Positions 8,635-17,904 of a DNA stretch of 64,000 bases are shown one piece after another. Below the pieces are notes generated by a model. The model saw only the letters and a program-made list of their open reading frames with translations. It searched no databases and was not told the DNA's origin. Made by a program: the position numbers and the translations under genes. The stretch comes from Eledone cirrhosa. Its lineage: Eukaryota; Mollusca; Cephalopoda; Octopoda; Eledonidae. The stretch is from positions 1,375,095-1,439,094 of the forward strand of contig OZ024740.1 of assembly GCA_964016885.1 (NCBI GenBank). The letters are read 5' to 3'. How positions within the stretch are numbered: position 1 is the first letter of the stretch; every line of letters starts with the position of its first letter.

Positions 8635-11600
8635 ATGAATCTGCGAGCTACCAAGCACCCACGTGAAGCGCCAACCCAGAGACCCTCCCCTACGAGTGTC
8701 GACAAATGCCCAAAACTCCGAGTTGGTACCATCAATGTAGGCTCAATGAAAGGAAGAGCAGGAGAAATCGTAGAAATGCTAGAGCGAAAGGAAGTTGATG
8801 TATGCTGTGTGCAAGAGACTAGATGGAGAGGAGGGTCTGCTAGAGTCCTTGTAGGAAAAAGCCAGTGCTACAAATTCTTCTGGGTGGGAAATGACGATGG
8901 GATGGGTGGTGTAGGTATACTATTAGCTGACAAGTGGGTAGATAAAGTAATCTCAGTGTACAGGGTAAATGCAAGAATCATTAAACTCAGACTAGTCCTG
9001 AATAAGACAATTACCACAATAATATCAGCTTACGCACCCCAATCGGGGCTGCCAGACGAACTTAAGGATAGGTTTTACGAGTCCCTAATACACACTACTG
9101 CTCTAACAGACGACAAGGACTTCCTAATCATTGCAGGAGATTTTAACGGACACGTAGGTAAACACTGCGACGGCTTCAATAGAGTACATGGAGGCCATGG
9201 AGTTGGCACAAGGAATGAGGAAGGATTCAGACTTCTAGAATTCTGCGACGCCAATGACATGTCGATATGTAACACAAACTTTAAAAAACCCGACAACCAC
9301 CTGATCACCTATAGATCAGGGGAGCACTCTAGTCAGTTAGATTTTATCCTCATCAGAGGACGTGACAGATGGACGGTCGTAAACACAAAAGCCTTCCCTA
9401 GTGAGGAATGTACATCCCAACATAGCTTAGTTGTCAGCGACCTCACGGTCAGAACTAGACGAGCCCTGAAACAGAGGCCAACCTGGAGAAGAAAGATCTG
9501 GAAGCTGAAAGTCCCCTCAACCAGTAACAGATTTAAAGATATTTTACTCAACGCCTACGACAGTAAAGAAGAACAGATAGAGACATTTAACGTAGAAGAG
9601 AACTGGGAGTTCCTAAAAAATAACTTACTAGAGGCGACGGATGAGGTTTGTGGCTGGAGTAAGACCTCAAGCAGGAGGAGAGTGACTTGGTGGTGGAACA
9701 ATAAGGTAGATGAAGCAGTCAAGGCCAAGAGACAGGCATGGAAAGAATGGAAGAACGGGAGGAGCAGGGTACATTACATAGAGACCAAGAGGGAAGCTAG
9801 GCGACAAGTATACTTAGCTAGGAGGGAAGCAGAGGATAGAAAATTCAAGCATGTTTTACAACGTGAGGACCAGAAACAGGAGGTATTCAAGATTGCGAGG
9901 CAGTGTGTCAGAGATAGTTGTGATGTCATTGGAGAGAAGTGTATCCGGAATGATAAAGGTGAGCTTGCCCTCACAAGTGCTGAGAAGAAAGATGCATGGA
10001 AGAGTCATTATGATAGATTACTAAATGAGGAGAATGCATGGGAAGAAGAGACCCTACCCCACGTAGACCCTATAGAGGGACCAGCAGTACAAGTCAGCGG
10101 CAGCGTAGTAAGTAAGGCAATCAGAGATATGAAGATAGGGAAGGCAACCGGTCCATCGGGTATAGCTGCCGAGATGCTGAAGGCATCTGGGTCTGTAGGT
10201 CACACTATAACCACACGTATCGTTAACCAGGTAATACTAGAGGGGGCCATACCAAAAGATTGGTGCAGTAGCATCATTGTCAACTGCTACAAAGGTAAAG
10301 GCGATGCACTAGATAGAGGAAACTATAGAGGTATAAAGTTGATGGACCAGGTCATGAAAGTAACAGAAAGAGTTATAGCACAGCTGATTAGGGACCGGGT
10401 GAATATAGACGAGATGCAATTTGGGTTTGTACCAGGGAAAGGCACCACTGATGCCCTCTTCCTTGTGAGGCAATTACAGGAAAAGTACCTAGCTAAAAGT
10501 AAGCCACTCTACTTGGCATTTGTCGACCTTGAGAAAGCCTTTGACAGAGTTCCACGTGCAGTAATCTGGTGGGCTCTTAGAAAACTAGGAGTAGATGAAT
10601 GGCTTGTGAAAGCGGTACAAGCCATGTATAGGGGAGCAGTCAGCAAAGTTAGGATTGGCAATGAGTATAGCGAGGAATTTAGCGTACAGGTTGGGGTCCA
10701 CCAGGGCTCTGTTCTTAGCCCTCTCCTGTTCATCATAGTCCTGCAGGCAATAACGGAGGAGTTTAAGACCGGATGCCCATGGGAACTCCTGTATGCTGAT
10801 GACCTCGCACTCATAGCTGAATCTATGGTAGAACTAGAGAATAAATTCCAAACCTGGAAGCAGGGACTAGAGAGAAAGGGCCTCAAAGTCAACATGACAA
10901 AGACTAAGGTCCTTATAAGTAGACGAGAAAACAGAACCCAGATCCCCTCAGGGAAATGGCCTTGCTCAGTATGTAGGAAAGGTGTAGGTAGGAACTCCAT
11001 TCTCTTCCCCAAATGCAAACAATGGGTACACAAGAGATGTAGCGGGATCTCAGGAAGCTTAATTAAGAATGTAGGATTCACATGCAGCAGCTGTGCTGAA
11101 ACAGCAAGCAAACAGCCACAGGAAACAAGTACCACCAATCTCTGGGAGGGCCCTGTAGAAACAGTAGACAGCTTCTGCTACCTAGGTGACCGAATTAGCA
11201 ACGGAGGTGGGTGCTCAGAAAGTACAATAACTAGGGTAAGAACGGGATGGAAGAAGTTTAGGGAACTACTACCACTGCTAGCTGCAAAAGGCTTCTCCCT
11301 CAGAATGAAAGGCAGACTGTATGATGCGTGTATCCGAACAGCAATGTTGCATGGTAGTGAGACCTGGGCGCTGAAGGTGGGAGACTTACGTAGATTAGAG
11401 AGAAACGAAGCCTGCATGCTCCGATGGATGTGTAACAGTAATATACGTGAACGACAAAGCATAAAGGAATTGAGAGAGAGACTGAGCATAAGAGGAATCA
11501 AATGCTGCGTGCAGGAGAGGCGGTTACGCTGGTATGGACATGTGATGCGTATGAAGGATGACAGCTGCATAAAAAGGTGCAGAGCACTAGAAGTTGATGG

Positions 11601-11754
11601 AAACCGCGGAGTGGGGAGACCCAAGATGACTTGGGATGAGGTGATAAAAGCCGACCTTACCCAACTACACCTCTCAAAGTCAATGACACACGACCGTGAC
11701 TTCTGGCGTCACGCAGTAATACAGGGTACCCGACCTCCCATGGGTACATGCTGA
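8635..11754 (+). CDS. Intact LINE protein: endonuclease, RT, PHD-like finger
   Basis: One uninterrupted 1039-residue ORF. Residues 27-270 are an AP-endonuclease-like (EEP) domain with TIN at 32-34, VQETRW (Glu61), GDFNGHVG (Asp169, Asn171), SQLDF (Asp236) and SQH (His263). The usual SDH is SQH here and in the minus-strand copy. Residues about 480-770 are the reverse transcriptase, with FVDLEKAFDRVP (catalytic Asp631) and YADDLAL (720-726). Residues 777-820 form a C4HC3, PHD-like zinc finger: Cys777, Cys780, Cys794, His799, Cys802, Cys817, Cys820. The third ligand is Phe791, which is Cys in the minus copy. The C-terminus has RRLRWYGHVMRM and GVGRPKMTW. Such proteins nick target DNA and copy their own RNA into it. 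The start is the first ATG of the open frame; no shorter start would keep the N-terminus. Similar proteins are often mis-annotated as craniofacial development protein 2-like. The intact frame suggests recent insertion. Confidence 0.92.
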   Translation: MNLRATKHPREAPTQRPSPTSVDKCPKLRVGTINVGSMKGRAGEIVEMLERKEVDVCCVQETRWRGGSARVLVGKSQCYKFFWVGNDDGMGGVGILLADKWVDKVISVYRVNARIIKLRLVLNKTITTIISAYAPQSGLPDELKDRFYESLIHTTALTDDKDFLIIAGDFNGHVGKHCDGFNRVHGGHGVGTRNEEGFRLLEFCDANDMSICNTNFKKPDNHLITYRSGEHSSQLDFILIRGRDRWTVVNTKAFPSEECTSQHSLVVSDLTVRTRRALKQRPTWRRKIWKLKVPSTSNRFKDILLNAYDSKEEQIETFNVEENWEFLKNNLLEATDEVCGWSKTSSRRRVTWWWNNKVDEAVKAKRQAWKEWKNGRSRVHYIETKREARRQVYLARREAEDRKFKHVLQREDQKQEVFKIARQCVRDSCDVIGEKCIRNDKGELALTSAEKKDAWKSHYDRLLNEENAWEEETLPHVDPIEGPAVQVSGSVVSKAIRDMKIGKATGPSGIAAEMLKASGSVGHTITTRIVNQVILEGAIPKDWCSSIIVNCYKGKGDALDRGNYRGIKLMDQVMKVTERVIAQLIRDRVNIDEMQFGFVPGKGTTDALFLVRQLQEKYLAKSKPLYLAFVDLEKAFDRVPRAVIWWALRKLGVDEWLVKAVQAMYRGAVSKVRIGNEYSEEFSVQVGVHQGSVLSPLLFIIVLQAITEEFKTGCPWELLYADDLALIAESMVELENKFQTWKQGLERKGLKVNMTKTKVLISRRENRTQIPSGKWPCSVCRKGVGRNSILFPKCKQWVHKRCSGISGSLIKNVGFTCSSCAETASKQPQETSTTNLWEGPVETVDSFCYLGDRISNGGGCSESTITRVRTGWKKFRELLPLLAAKGFSLRMKGRLYDACIRTAMLHGSETWALKVGDLRRLERNEACMLRWMCNSNIRERQSIKELRERLSIRGIKCCVQERRLRWYGHVMRMKDDSCIKRCRALEVDGNRGVGRPKMTWDEVIKADLTQLHLSKSMTHDRDFWRHAVIQGTRPPMGTC

Positions 11755-12051
11755 AGCATATAAACAATATGCCCCCCCCCCCACCGCAAGGTGGTCGCGG
11801 AGGTGCCACGGCAAAAAGCACCCAGCCCACACTGTAAAGTGGACGTGTAGGCGCCACGAAAAAGCACCCAGCACTCACTGTAAATGAGGTTGGTGTTAGG
11901 AAGGGCATCCAGCTGTAGAAATCAAGCCAGATCAGTTCCTGTATGAGCAAGGCATGGTCAGCCGACCAGACACTGCCCACAACAGGACAACCCGTCTAAC
12001 CCATGCTAGCGTGGAAGAACGGACGTAAAACGGTGATGATGATGATGATGA
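11755..12051 (+). other. LINE 3' UTR and (GAT)n tail
   Basis: It follows the LINE stop codon. It holds a C-run, a GGTGCCACGGCAAAAAGCAC block repeated as GCGCCACGAAAAAGCAC, then GGAAGGGCATCCAGC and CCATGCTAGCGTGG, ending in GATGATGAT. This is the recognition tail that the SINE at 13192-13537 copies, which suggests that SINE uses this LINE's reverse transcriptase. Non-coding. Confidence 0.85.
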
Positions 12052-12155
12052 TATATATATACATTAGTTAATTTGTAATTTATATAAATCCTTAATTTTG
12101 ATGTTATTTTCGTTTTTTTATCTTGCCTTCTATTCTACCTTGTCTACTCTTCTAG

Positions 12156-12241
12156 GTACACGAAGATCAAATAGAGGATGGTCACCATTACATCTTTCTG
12201 CTTACTTTGGACATACAGACGTTGTCAAGTTACTCTTAGAG
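12156..12241 (+). CDS. OSBPL1A: ORP1 coding exon 2 (ankyrin repeat)
   Basis: An 86-bp exon completing codon 57 (Gly) and encoding residues 58-85. It contains RSNRGWSPLHLSAYFGHTDV followed by VKLLLE, a textbook ankyrin repeat with SPLH at 66-69. The vertebrate ORP1L counterpart is close (GWTPLHLACYFGH). The acceptor is TTCTAG at 12150-12155 and the donor is GTAAAC at 12242, phase 0. It lies 10.6 kb from exon 1; the intervening intron is filled by retroelements. Ankyrin repeats of ORP1L contact Rab7 on late endosomes. Confidence 0.88.
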
Positions 12242-13028
12242 GTAAACAGTCCTCTCCCTTTCCTCCTCACTTGTTTTTCATTTTATTTCATTTTTTTATT
12301 ATTACTTATTACTTACTGTTGTTTAGCCCCAGGTCAACTCTGTTCAATATATTCCACGTGGAGGTACAGTCTATCCAGTCGGAAATAGATTCCATAGGGA
12401 ATAAATACATTACTACCTTGTGGTGTTTGTTCTGGATCTCGATAATCTGAGTTTGAATGTCTCCAAGGACAATTTTGCATTTCATCCTTTTGAGGTTGCC
12501 CTGGGTGGTGGATTGGAATGATTGTAACTTACTTGGGTAATAAACTTAATCTGTCACCTCTTTTAATATGACAACATCACCCTTGGGTGCCAGAAGTCCA
12601 CTCTGTTAGGAGCATTCAGGCCAGGTCCCTGGTTTAACCCTTTATCATTTATATTACTCTGTATATTTACTATTGTATTTTCTCAGTAAAGTCTTTACTT
12701 CACATAATTATCGTATCTATGAGATTTTGATATTATTTATTTTGAGAACAATATCTTAACATCAGTATGAGTGGCCGGTTATGGCTGGTTATGGCTGATT
12801 ATGGCTGGTTTGAACAGAAAAAGGTGAGAGAATTCTGGCCAGATACGGTCATTTTAGATTCTAAAGTTAAGGATATTCTTCCCTCTCTGACCAAACAATT
12901 AAGAATGAAATAAAAATAATATTAATGACCCTGCAGAAATAAAATATAAATCAAATGTCTTCTGTCCAAGAAATTAATATTTCTTCCATTTCTAAATTAT
13001 TCTCCTTTTATATCTGTAAATATTTCAG
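12242..13028 (+). other. Intron 2, no recognised element
   Basis: A 787-bp intron, AT-rich, with a T-rich stretch near its start. A small tandem of GGTTATGGCT-like units lies at about 12773-12812. I see no coding segment, RNA gene or transposon tail. It ends in ATTTCAG before exon 3. Confidence 0.7.
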
Positions 13029-13103
13029 GCTGGTGCAAACTTTGATATCCAGAATGACATGGGAGACACTCCATTACACCGAGCTGCCTACACTGCAAGA
13101 GAG
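13029..13103 (+). CDS. OSBPL1A: ORP1 coding exon 3 (ankyrin repeat)
   Basis: A 75-bp exon encoding residues 86-110. It includes AGANFDIQNDMGDTPLHRAA and ends TARE, finishing one ankyrin repeat (AGAN turn) and starting the next (TPLH at 99-102). The segment NDMGDTPLHRAA is, as I recall it, identical in vertebrate ORP1L. This is the strongest single identifier of the gene. The acceptor is TTTCAG at 13023-13028 and the donor GTATAT at 13104 is weaker than consensus. Both borders are phase 0, so skipping this exon would keep the frame. Confidence 0.88.
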
Positions 13104-13191
13104 GTATATTCCACTATTATATCTATCTATATATATATAACACAAACGGCCTACCACATACGGACGCTTTAAACATCCCACACCAAATATA

Positions 13192-13537
13192 TATCATCAT
13201 CATCATCATTTCATTTTATGTCCACTTTTCCCTGCTTGCAAGGGTGGGACGGGAACTGATTCTGGCTTGAATTCTACAGCTGGATGCCCTTCCTAACACC
13301 AACCTCATTTACAGTGAGTGCTGGGTGCTTTTTTTGCCGTGGCACCTCCACGACCACTTTGCAGTGGAATGATAGGGACCCCAGTCCCTATCATCTCATT
13401 TCTACAGCTGAGCAAACTGGAGCAATGTGAAATAAAGTGTCTTGCTTAAGGAAACAACACATCACCCAGTCTGAGAATTGAACTCACAACCTTTCGATTG
13501 CAAGGCCAATGCTCTAACCACTAAGCCATGTGCCACC
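13192..13537 (-). mobile_element. Composite SINE: tRNA head with LINE-like tail
   Basis: On the minus strand the element starts at 13537 with a tRNA-like head: a box A (TGGCTTAGTGG) and a box B-like segment (GTGAGTTCAATTCTC). A conserved body follows (AGCAAGACACTTTATTTCAC on that strand), and the tail ends in (GAT)n at 13192. The tail, with CTGGATGCCCTTCCTA and AAAAAGCACCCAG on opposite strands, is the same as the 3' end of the LINE at 11755-12051. This is the expected design of a SINE that borrows LINE machinery. Both internal RNA polymerase III boxes look fairly intact. Confidence 0.82.
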
Positions 13538-13549
13538 ATACATACACAT

Positions 13550-13726
<177 letters not shown>

Positions 13727-13740
13727 GGTTAAAGGAGTTC

Positions 13741-16165
13741 CATATATTTTATTATGCGCATTTCAAAAACAAACATCATCAAGCAATAATATTTGTGTTT
13801 TCATCAGATAAAACAGGAGAACATGATATGAAGGCTAAAAAACACTTGTTGATAGTGCAGTTTTAAATCAACATATGAAAAGTGGTTTTAGATTGATGTG
13901 TGATATTGGGAAAAATATTTTATTTAGAGAGGGGGGGGGAGGATGAAAAGGGAAGGAGATGAGAGGGAGAGATGGGTGATAGAGAGAAAGAGATAGTTTT
14001 TATAACTGAGAGGAGATATATTTTTTACATAGAGGGGTTGAAAACCGTTGGAAGATACTGTATAAATTAAAAATTTTGAAAATTAATGAAGGGAGGATAT
14101 GTGCGAGGAAAAAAAATATTTTATTTAGGGAGGGGGTGGGGTGGAAAGGATGAAAAAAAAGGGGGGAGGAGATGAGAGTGAAGGTGGAGAGGGAGAGATG
14201 GGTGATAGAGAGAAAGAGATAGTTTTTATAACTGAGAAAAAGATATATTGTTTTAATATAGAGAGGTTGGGAACCGTTGGAAGATAATGTATAAATTAAA
14301 GGAATTTGAAAATTAACGAAGGGAAATTATGTATGAAGATAGAGAGAAAAAAAAAAATAAATAAATAATAATTGTGGGTGAATATTCTAACGTCAAAAGA
14401 AGAAATGTATGTATTGTGGCAATTTCAAAATTAGCGAAGAGAAAAATTGTTAAGGTTTGTGTGTAGAAGGATTTGAGAAAAATAATGTGAAGTTAAAGTT
14501 TGTATATTGAATTGATATGTATTAATAATGAGTTCGTTGATGGGGAGAAAAAAATAATAATAAATTAAGGATGAAATTGAGATTAAAAAGATTTATGATA
14601 GAGAGAAAAAATAATAATGATTGCGGATGAATATTCAAAATGTCAAAAACAAATGTTATTATTTTACGAGAAGATAGAATGAGGGTAATGAGTAAACGAG
14701 TATTATAGAGTGTATAATGCCCTTTAAAGTAAGGTAGATGGGTATATTTTAAAGAGGTGTATGTATATGTGCCTTTGAGAAAAGATTCTAAATTGATAAA
14801 GAATTGAATATTAACTGTATACTTTGTGAAAAGTTCTATGGAATTTATGCAGGCAGATAGAAAACAAATCTGAGCGTCTATTTATTATAGAATCTAGGTT
14901 AGAGATAATGGTAAATTTTTCATTTAGGCAGAGATTACAGATTTTAGATAGAGAGCTGTTCAAGTATGAGGATGCAGAAGAAATCTTTTTCCAAAAGATG
15001 TTATATTTAATGTTTTTGTCTTTTAAGGACCATATGAGTTCTGAGAGAGCAGTGTTAGTTCTTAAAATTCCATAGAACTTTTCACAAAGTATACAGTTAA
15101 TATTCAATTCTTTATCAATTTAGAATCTTTTCTCAAAGGCACATATACATACACCTCTTTAAAATATACCCATCTACCTTACTTTAAAGGGCATTATACA
15201 CTCTATAATACTCGTTTACTCATTACCCTCATTCTATCTTCTCGTAAAATAATAACATTTGTTTTTGACATTTTGAATATTCATCCGCAATCATTATTAT
15301 TTTTTCTCTCTATCATAAATCTTTTTAATCTCAATTTCATCCTTAATTTATTATTATTTTTTTCTCCCCATCAACGAACTCATTATTAATACATATCAAT
15401 TCAATATACAAACTTTAACTTCACATTATTTTTCTCAAATCCTTCTACACACAAACCTTAACAATTTTTCTCTTCGCTAATTTTGAAATTGCCACAATAC
15501 ATACATTTCTTCTTTTGACGTTAGAATATTCACCCACAATTATTATTTATTTATTTTTTTTTTCTCTCTATCTTCATACATAATTTCCCTTCGTTAATTT
15601 TCAAATTCCTTTAATTTATACATTATCTTCCAACGGTTCCCAACCTCTCTATATTAAAACAATATATCTTTTTCTCAGTTATAAAAACTATCTCTTTCTC
15701 TCTATCACCCATCTCTCCCTCTCCACCTTCACTCTCATCTCCTCCCCCCTTTTTTTCATCCTTTCCACCCCCCCCTCCCTAAATAAAATATTTTTTTTCC
15801 TCGCACATATCCTCCCTTCGTTTTCAAAATTTTTAATTTATACAGTATCTTCCAACGGTTTTCAACCCCTCTATGTAAAAAATATATCTCCTCTCAGTTA
15901 TAAAAACTATCTCTTTCTCTCTATCACCCATCTCTCCCTCTCATCTCCTTCCCTTTTCATCCTTCCCCCCCCCCCTCTCTAAATAAAATATTTTTCCCAA
16001 TATCACACATCAATCTAAAACCACTTTTCATATGTTGATTTAAAACTGCACTATCAACAAGTGTTTTTTAGCCTTCATATCATGTTCTCCTGTTTTATCT
16101 GATGAAAACACAAATATTATTGCTTGATGATGTTTGTTTTTGAAATGCGCATAATAAAATATATG
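13741..16165. mobile_element. 2.4-kb palindromic foldback element in intron 3
   Basis: The left arm (13741-14846, 1106 bp) is the reverse complement of the right arm (15065-16165, 1101 bp) around a 218-bp spacer (14847-15064). By eye the arms are almost identical, with small differences such as those near 14091 versus 15820. The termini start CATATATTTTATTATGCGC. Each arm has its own internal duplication: a 226-bp repeat (GATGGGTGATAGAGAG at 13971 and 14197) and a repeated GATAGAGAGAAAA module (14339 and 14597). There is no open frame of note, so if mobile it is a non-autonomous foldback or MITE-like element. The flanks show no clear target-site duplication. Transcribed in the intron, it would form a hairpin stem of about 1.1 kb. 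Confidence 0.9.
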
Positions 16166-16217
16166 GCTCTACCTAGAGTGACTCTCTCATCTCCGAACTA
16201 CACACTCTATCAAGTAA

Positions 16218-16218
<1 letters not shown>

Positions 16219-16281
<63 letters not shown>

Positions 16282-16282
16282 T
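16219..16282. repeat. (TA)n tract right of the palindrome
   Basis: About 60 bp of alternating AT with one CA interruption. It mirrors the longer tract on the left side of the palindromic element. The 54 bp between arm and tract (16166-16218) hold no recognised feature. Confidence 0.95.
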
Positions 16283-16704
16283 TAGAATGTTAGTATCAGT
16301 GTATATATATTAAGAATGACAATAAATGCAGGTGAGTGTTGTGACATGGTTTTACTTCACAGAAGTCAAATAAATTAATAGAAATAATTTTTACCACATG
16401 TTGATGGTCAGTTGGTCACAACTCCCAGACTGGAGTGTGTAGAGAAGAACAGAAATCTTCTCTTGGTAAGGTTCAAGTGTTTCTTTAGGCTGCCGGCACA
16501 GGAAGTGAGAGAGTTACTGCCTTGATGTCCTCAAATATATAGTCCCCAGGGGGACGCAACTCCATTTAGTACATGGATCTGCCACTGTCACAAAGGGATG
16601 CAACTCTTATATGTATCTGCCACTGTGAGTCACGACCGTCACAAAGGGACGCAACTCCTATACGTGCTGAGTTACAGCCGTAAGGGGCCGCTACATATAT
16701 ATAT
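16283..16704. other. Intron 3 segment, unassigned repeat-like sequence
   Basis: No coding frame or known element. A short motif GGGAYGCAACTC occurs three times (about 16552, 16602 and 16647) together with CTGCCACTGT, giving a loose tandem arrangement of roughly 44-51 bp. It may be the edge of an unrecognised transposon. Confidence 0.45.
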
Positions 16705-16976
16705 AAAATAATTAAGTCAAATATGTAAAATTTGGCTTCGTTTATTATAAATTATAGATATACTGAGAAATAACAACGCAACCAGGAGCTGGACATATCG
16801 GAGTATTGACGGAGTAAAACACACTTCAACAACATGCGTACTTGTCTCTACCACACCAATTCAGACTGCCTGAAGAGGTCACAGCCAATGAAGGCTGCCA
16901 CCGAAATATATATAGCAGTATATCTATAATTTATAATAAACGAAGCCAAATTTTACATATTTGACTTAATTATTTT
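16705..16976. mobile_element. MITE-like element with 60-bp inverted repeats
   Basis: The left arm 16705-16764 is the exact reverse complement of 16917-16976. The arms begin AAAATAATTAAGTC and contain TTTGGCTTCG. The 152-bp interior contains no ORF. Size (272 bp) and structure fit a non-autonomous DNA element. I could not identify a family or a convincing target-site duplication. Confidence 0.75.
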
Positions 16977-17084
16977 ACATTACTCCGGAGTAAAGAAACC
17001 AACCTGCGCACTTCGTCGAGTGCTCCAGCCTGCATACTGAGGTGTCGGTAAACAACCAGCATATATATATATATATATATATAT

Positions 17085-17302
17085 ATTGAAAGAATAACAA
17101 GGACCATTGGTTACTCCTTCATTACATTTATTGGTAGGTGACGCGCGTTTTGCCACTGATCAGGTCAAGGTTCGATCTGTATCGATCCGACCTGATTCTG
17201 CAAGATACAGATCGAACCTTGAGCTGATCAGTGGCAAAACACGCGTCACCTACCAATAAATGTAATGAAGGAATAACCAATCGTCCTTGTTATCTTTTCA
17301 AT
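17085..17302. mobile_element. 218-bp foldback element
   Basis: Two arms of about 100 bp (17085-17183 and 17204-17302) are inverted copies with a few mismatches and a 20-bp centre. Arm landmarks are ATTGAAAGAATAACAAGG at the left end, GGTAGGTGACGCGCG and CCACTGATCAG. The transcript would make a stable hairpin. It is flanked on the left by (AT)n. No coding capacity. Confidence 0.8.
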
Positions 17303-17419
17303 ATAATACACTCTGTATAGCTCTACACCTCAACACTGAAGTGAACCTAAACATCGAGCGCTCTCCCGGGTGAACCTGCAGTAACTCCAAGTTACACTCC
17401 CTAGATATATATATATATA

Positions 17420-17632
17420 TCATCATCATCATCGTTTAACGTCCATCTTCCATGCTAGCATGGATTGGATGGGCTTGACCCACTTTAGGCAAGATTAATT
17501 GGATACCATGTCTCGCTCATACAGAACTGTTTCTGGCAGGTTTTCTATGGCTGGATGCCCTTCCTAACATCAACCACGTTTACAGAGTGTACTGGGAGCC
17601 TTTTTGCCGTGTCTCCTACATGACCACTTTAT
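17420..17632 (-). mobile_element. RTE-type LINE 3' tail
   Basis: Starts with (ATC)n and CGTTTAACGTCCATC, then CATGCTAGCATGG and CTGGATGCCCTTCCTAAC. This is a minus-strand, 5'-truncated copy of the tail at 11755-12051, ending at a short ATAT stretch. Confidence 0.8.
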
Positions 17633-17640
17633 ATATACTG

Positions 17641-17738
17641 TGGTGGTGATGATGGTGTTGGTGGTGGTGGTGGTGATGGTGGTGGTGGTGGTGGGTGTGG
17701 TGATGGTGATGGTGGTGGTGGGTGTGGGTGTGGCTGTG
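17641..17738. repeat. (TGG)n/(TGA)n microsatellite
   Basis: G/T-rich trinucleotide repeat just upstream of exon 4. The proline-rich frame on the other strand is a repeat artefact. It ends about 60 bp before the exon 4 acceptor. Confidence 0.95.
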
Positions 17739-17795
17739 ATATAAGTTTGTTTGTCACATTGCTTTTCTTTATCTCTGCTAATCTAATGTCTTCAG

Positions 17796-17904
17796 GATGT
17801 TGTGATGTTACTGCTGAGCCATGGAGCCAATATCTCCACTGTAAATACAGAAGGCCACACTCCAAAATCTTTAGCCTCTGCTCAAGTAAAGCATTTATTA
17901 GAAG
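17796..17904 (+). CDS. OSBPL1A: ORP1 coding exon 4 (ankyrin repeat)
   Basis: A 109-bp exon encoding residues 111-146 plus one base. It starts DVVMLLLSHGANISTVNTEG and ends with AQVKHLLE. This completes the ankyrin repeat begun in exon 3 (VMLLL, then the HGAN turn) and starts another that is more diverged, as in vertebrate ORP1L. The acceptor is TCTTCAG at 17789-17795 and the donor is G|GTAAAT at 17905, phase 1. The next exon is not in the window, so intron 4 is at least 46 kb. An open frame continues past the donor but loses all resemblance to the family. Confidence 0.85.

Larger units (their letters stand above)
8063..12051 (+). mobile_element. Full-length RTE-type non-LTR retrotransposon
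   Basis: A plus-strand LINE within intron 1 of the ORP1 gene. It has a 5' region of about 570 bp (with direct repeats), one long ORF at 8635-11754, a 3' UTR of about 300 bp, and a (GAT)n tail ending about 12051. RTE elements typically end in short microsatellites instead of poly(A). No clear target-site duplication could be seen because both ends abut simple sequence. Its 3' tail recurs at 2455, 2744, 2958, 4347, 13192 and 17420. The exact 5' end is uncertain, since the 8063-8545 repeats may belong to a separate insertion. Confidence 0.8.

Noticed and set aside
10509..11624. Minus-strand frames of 209 and 148 residues opposite the intact LINE ORF
   Set aside because: Mirror frames of the LINE protein. 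The plus frame has all domain motifs and these have none.
12098..12450. Longer reading frames around exon 2
   Set aside because: Only 12156-12241 matches the ankyrin family; the flanks are intron sequence with splice signals.
13500..13537. Functional tRNA gene
   Set aside because: The A/B box head is part of a SINE. No complete cloverleaf with anticodon stem could be drawn.
14811..15107. 98-residue minus-strand frame across the palindrome spacer
   Set aside because: Its composition is that of AT-rich non-coding DNA. It spans the arm border and has no recognisable domain.
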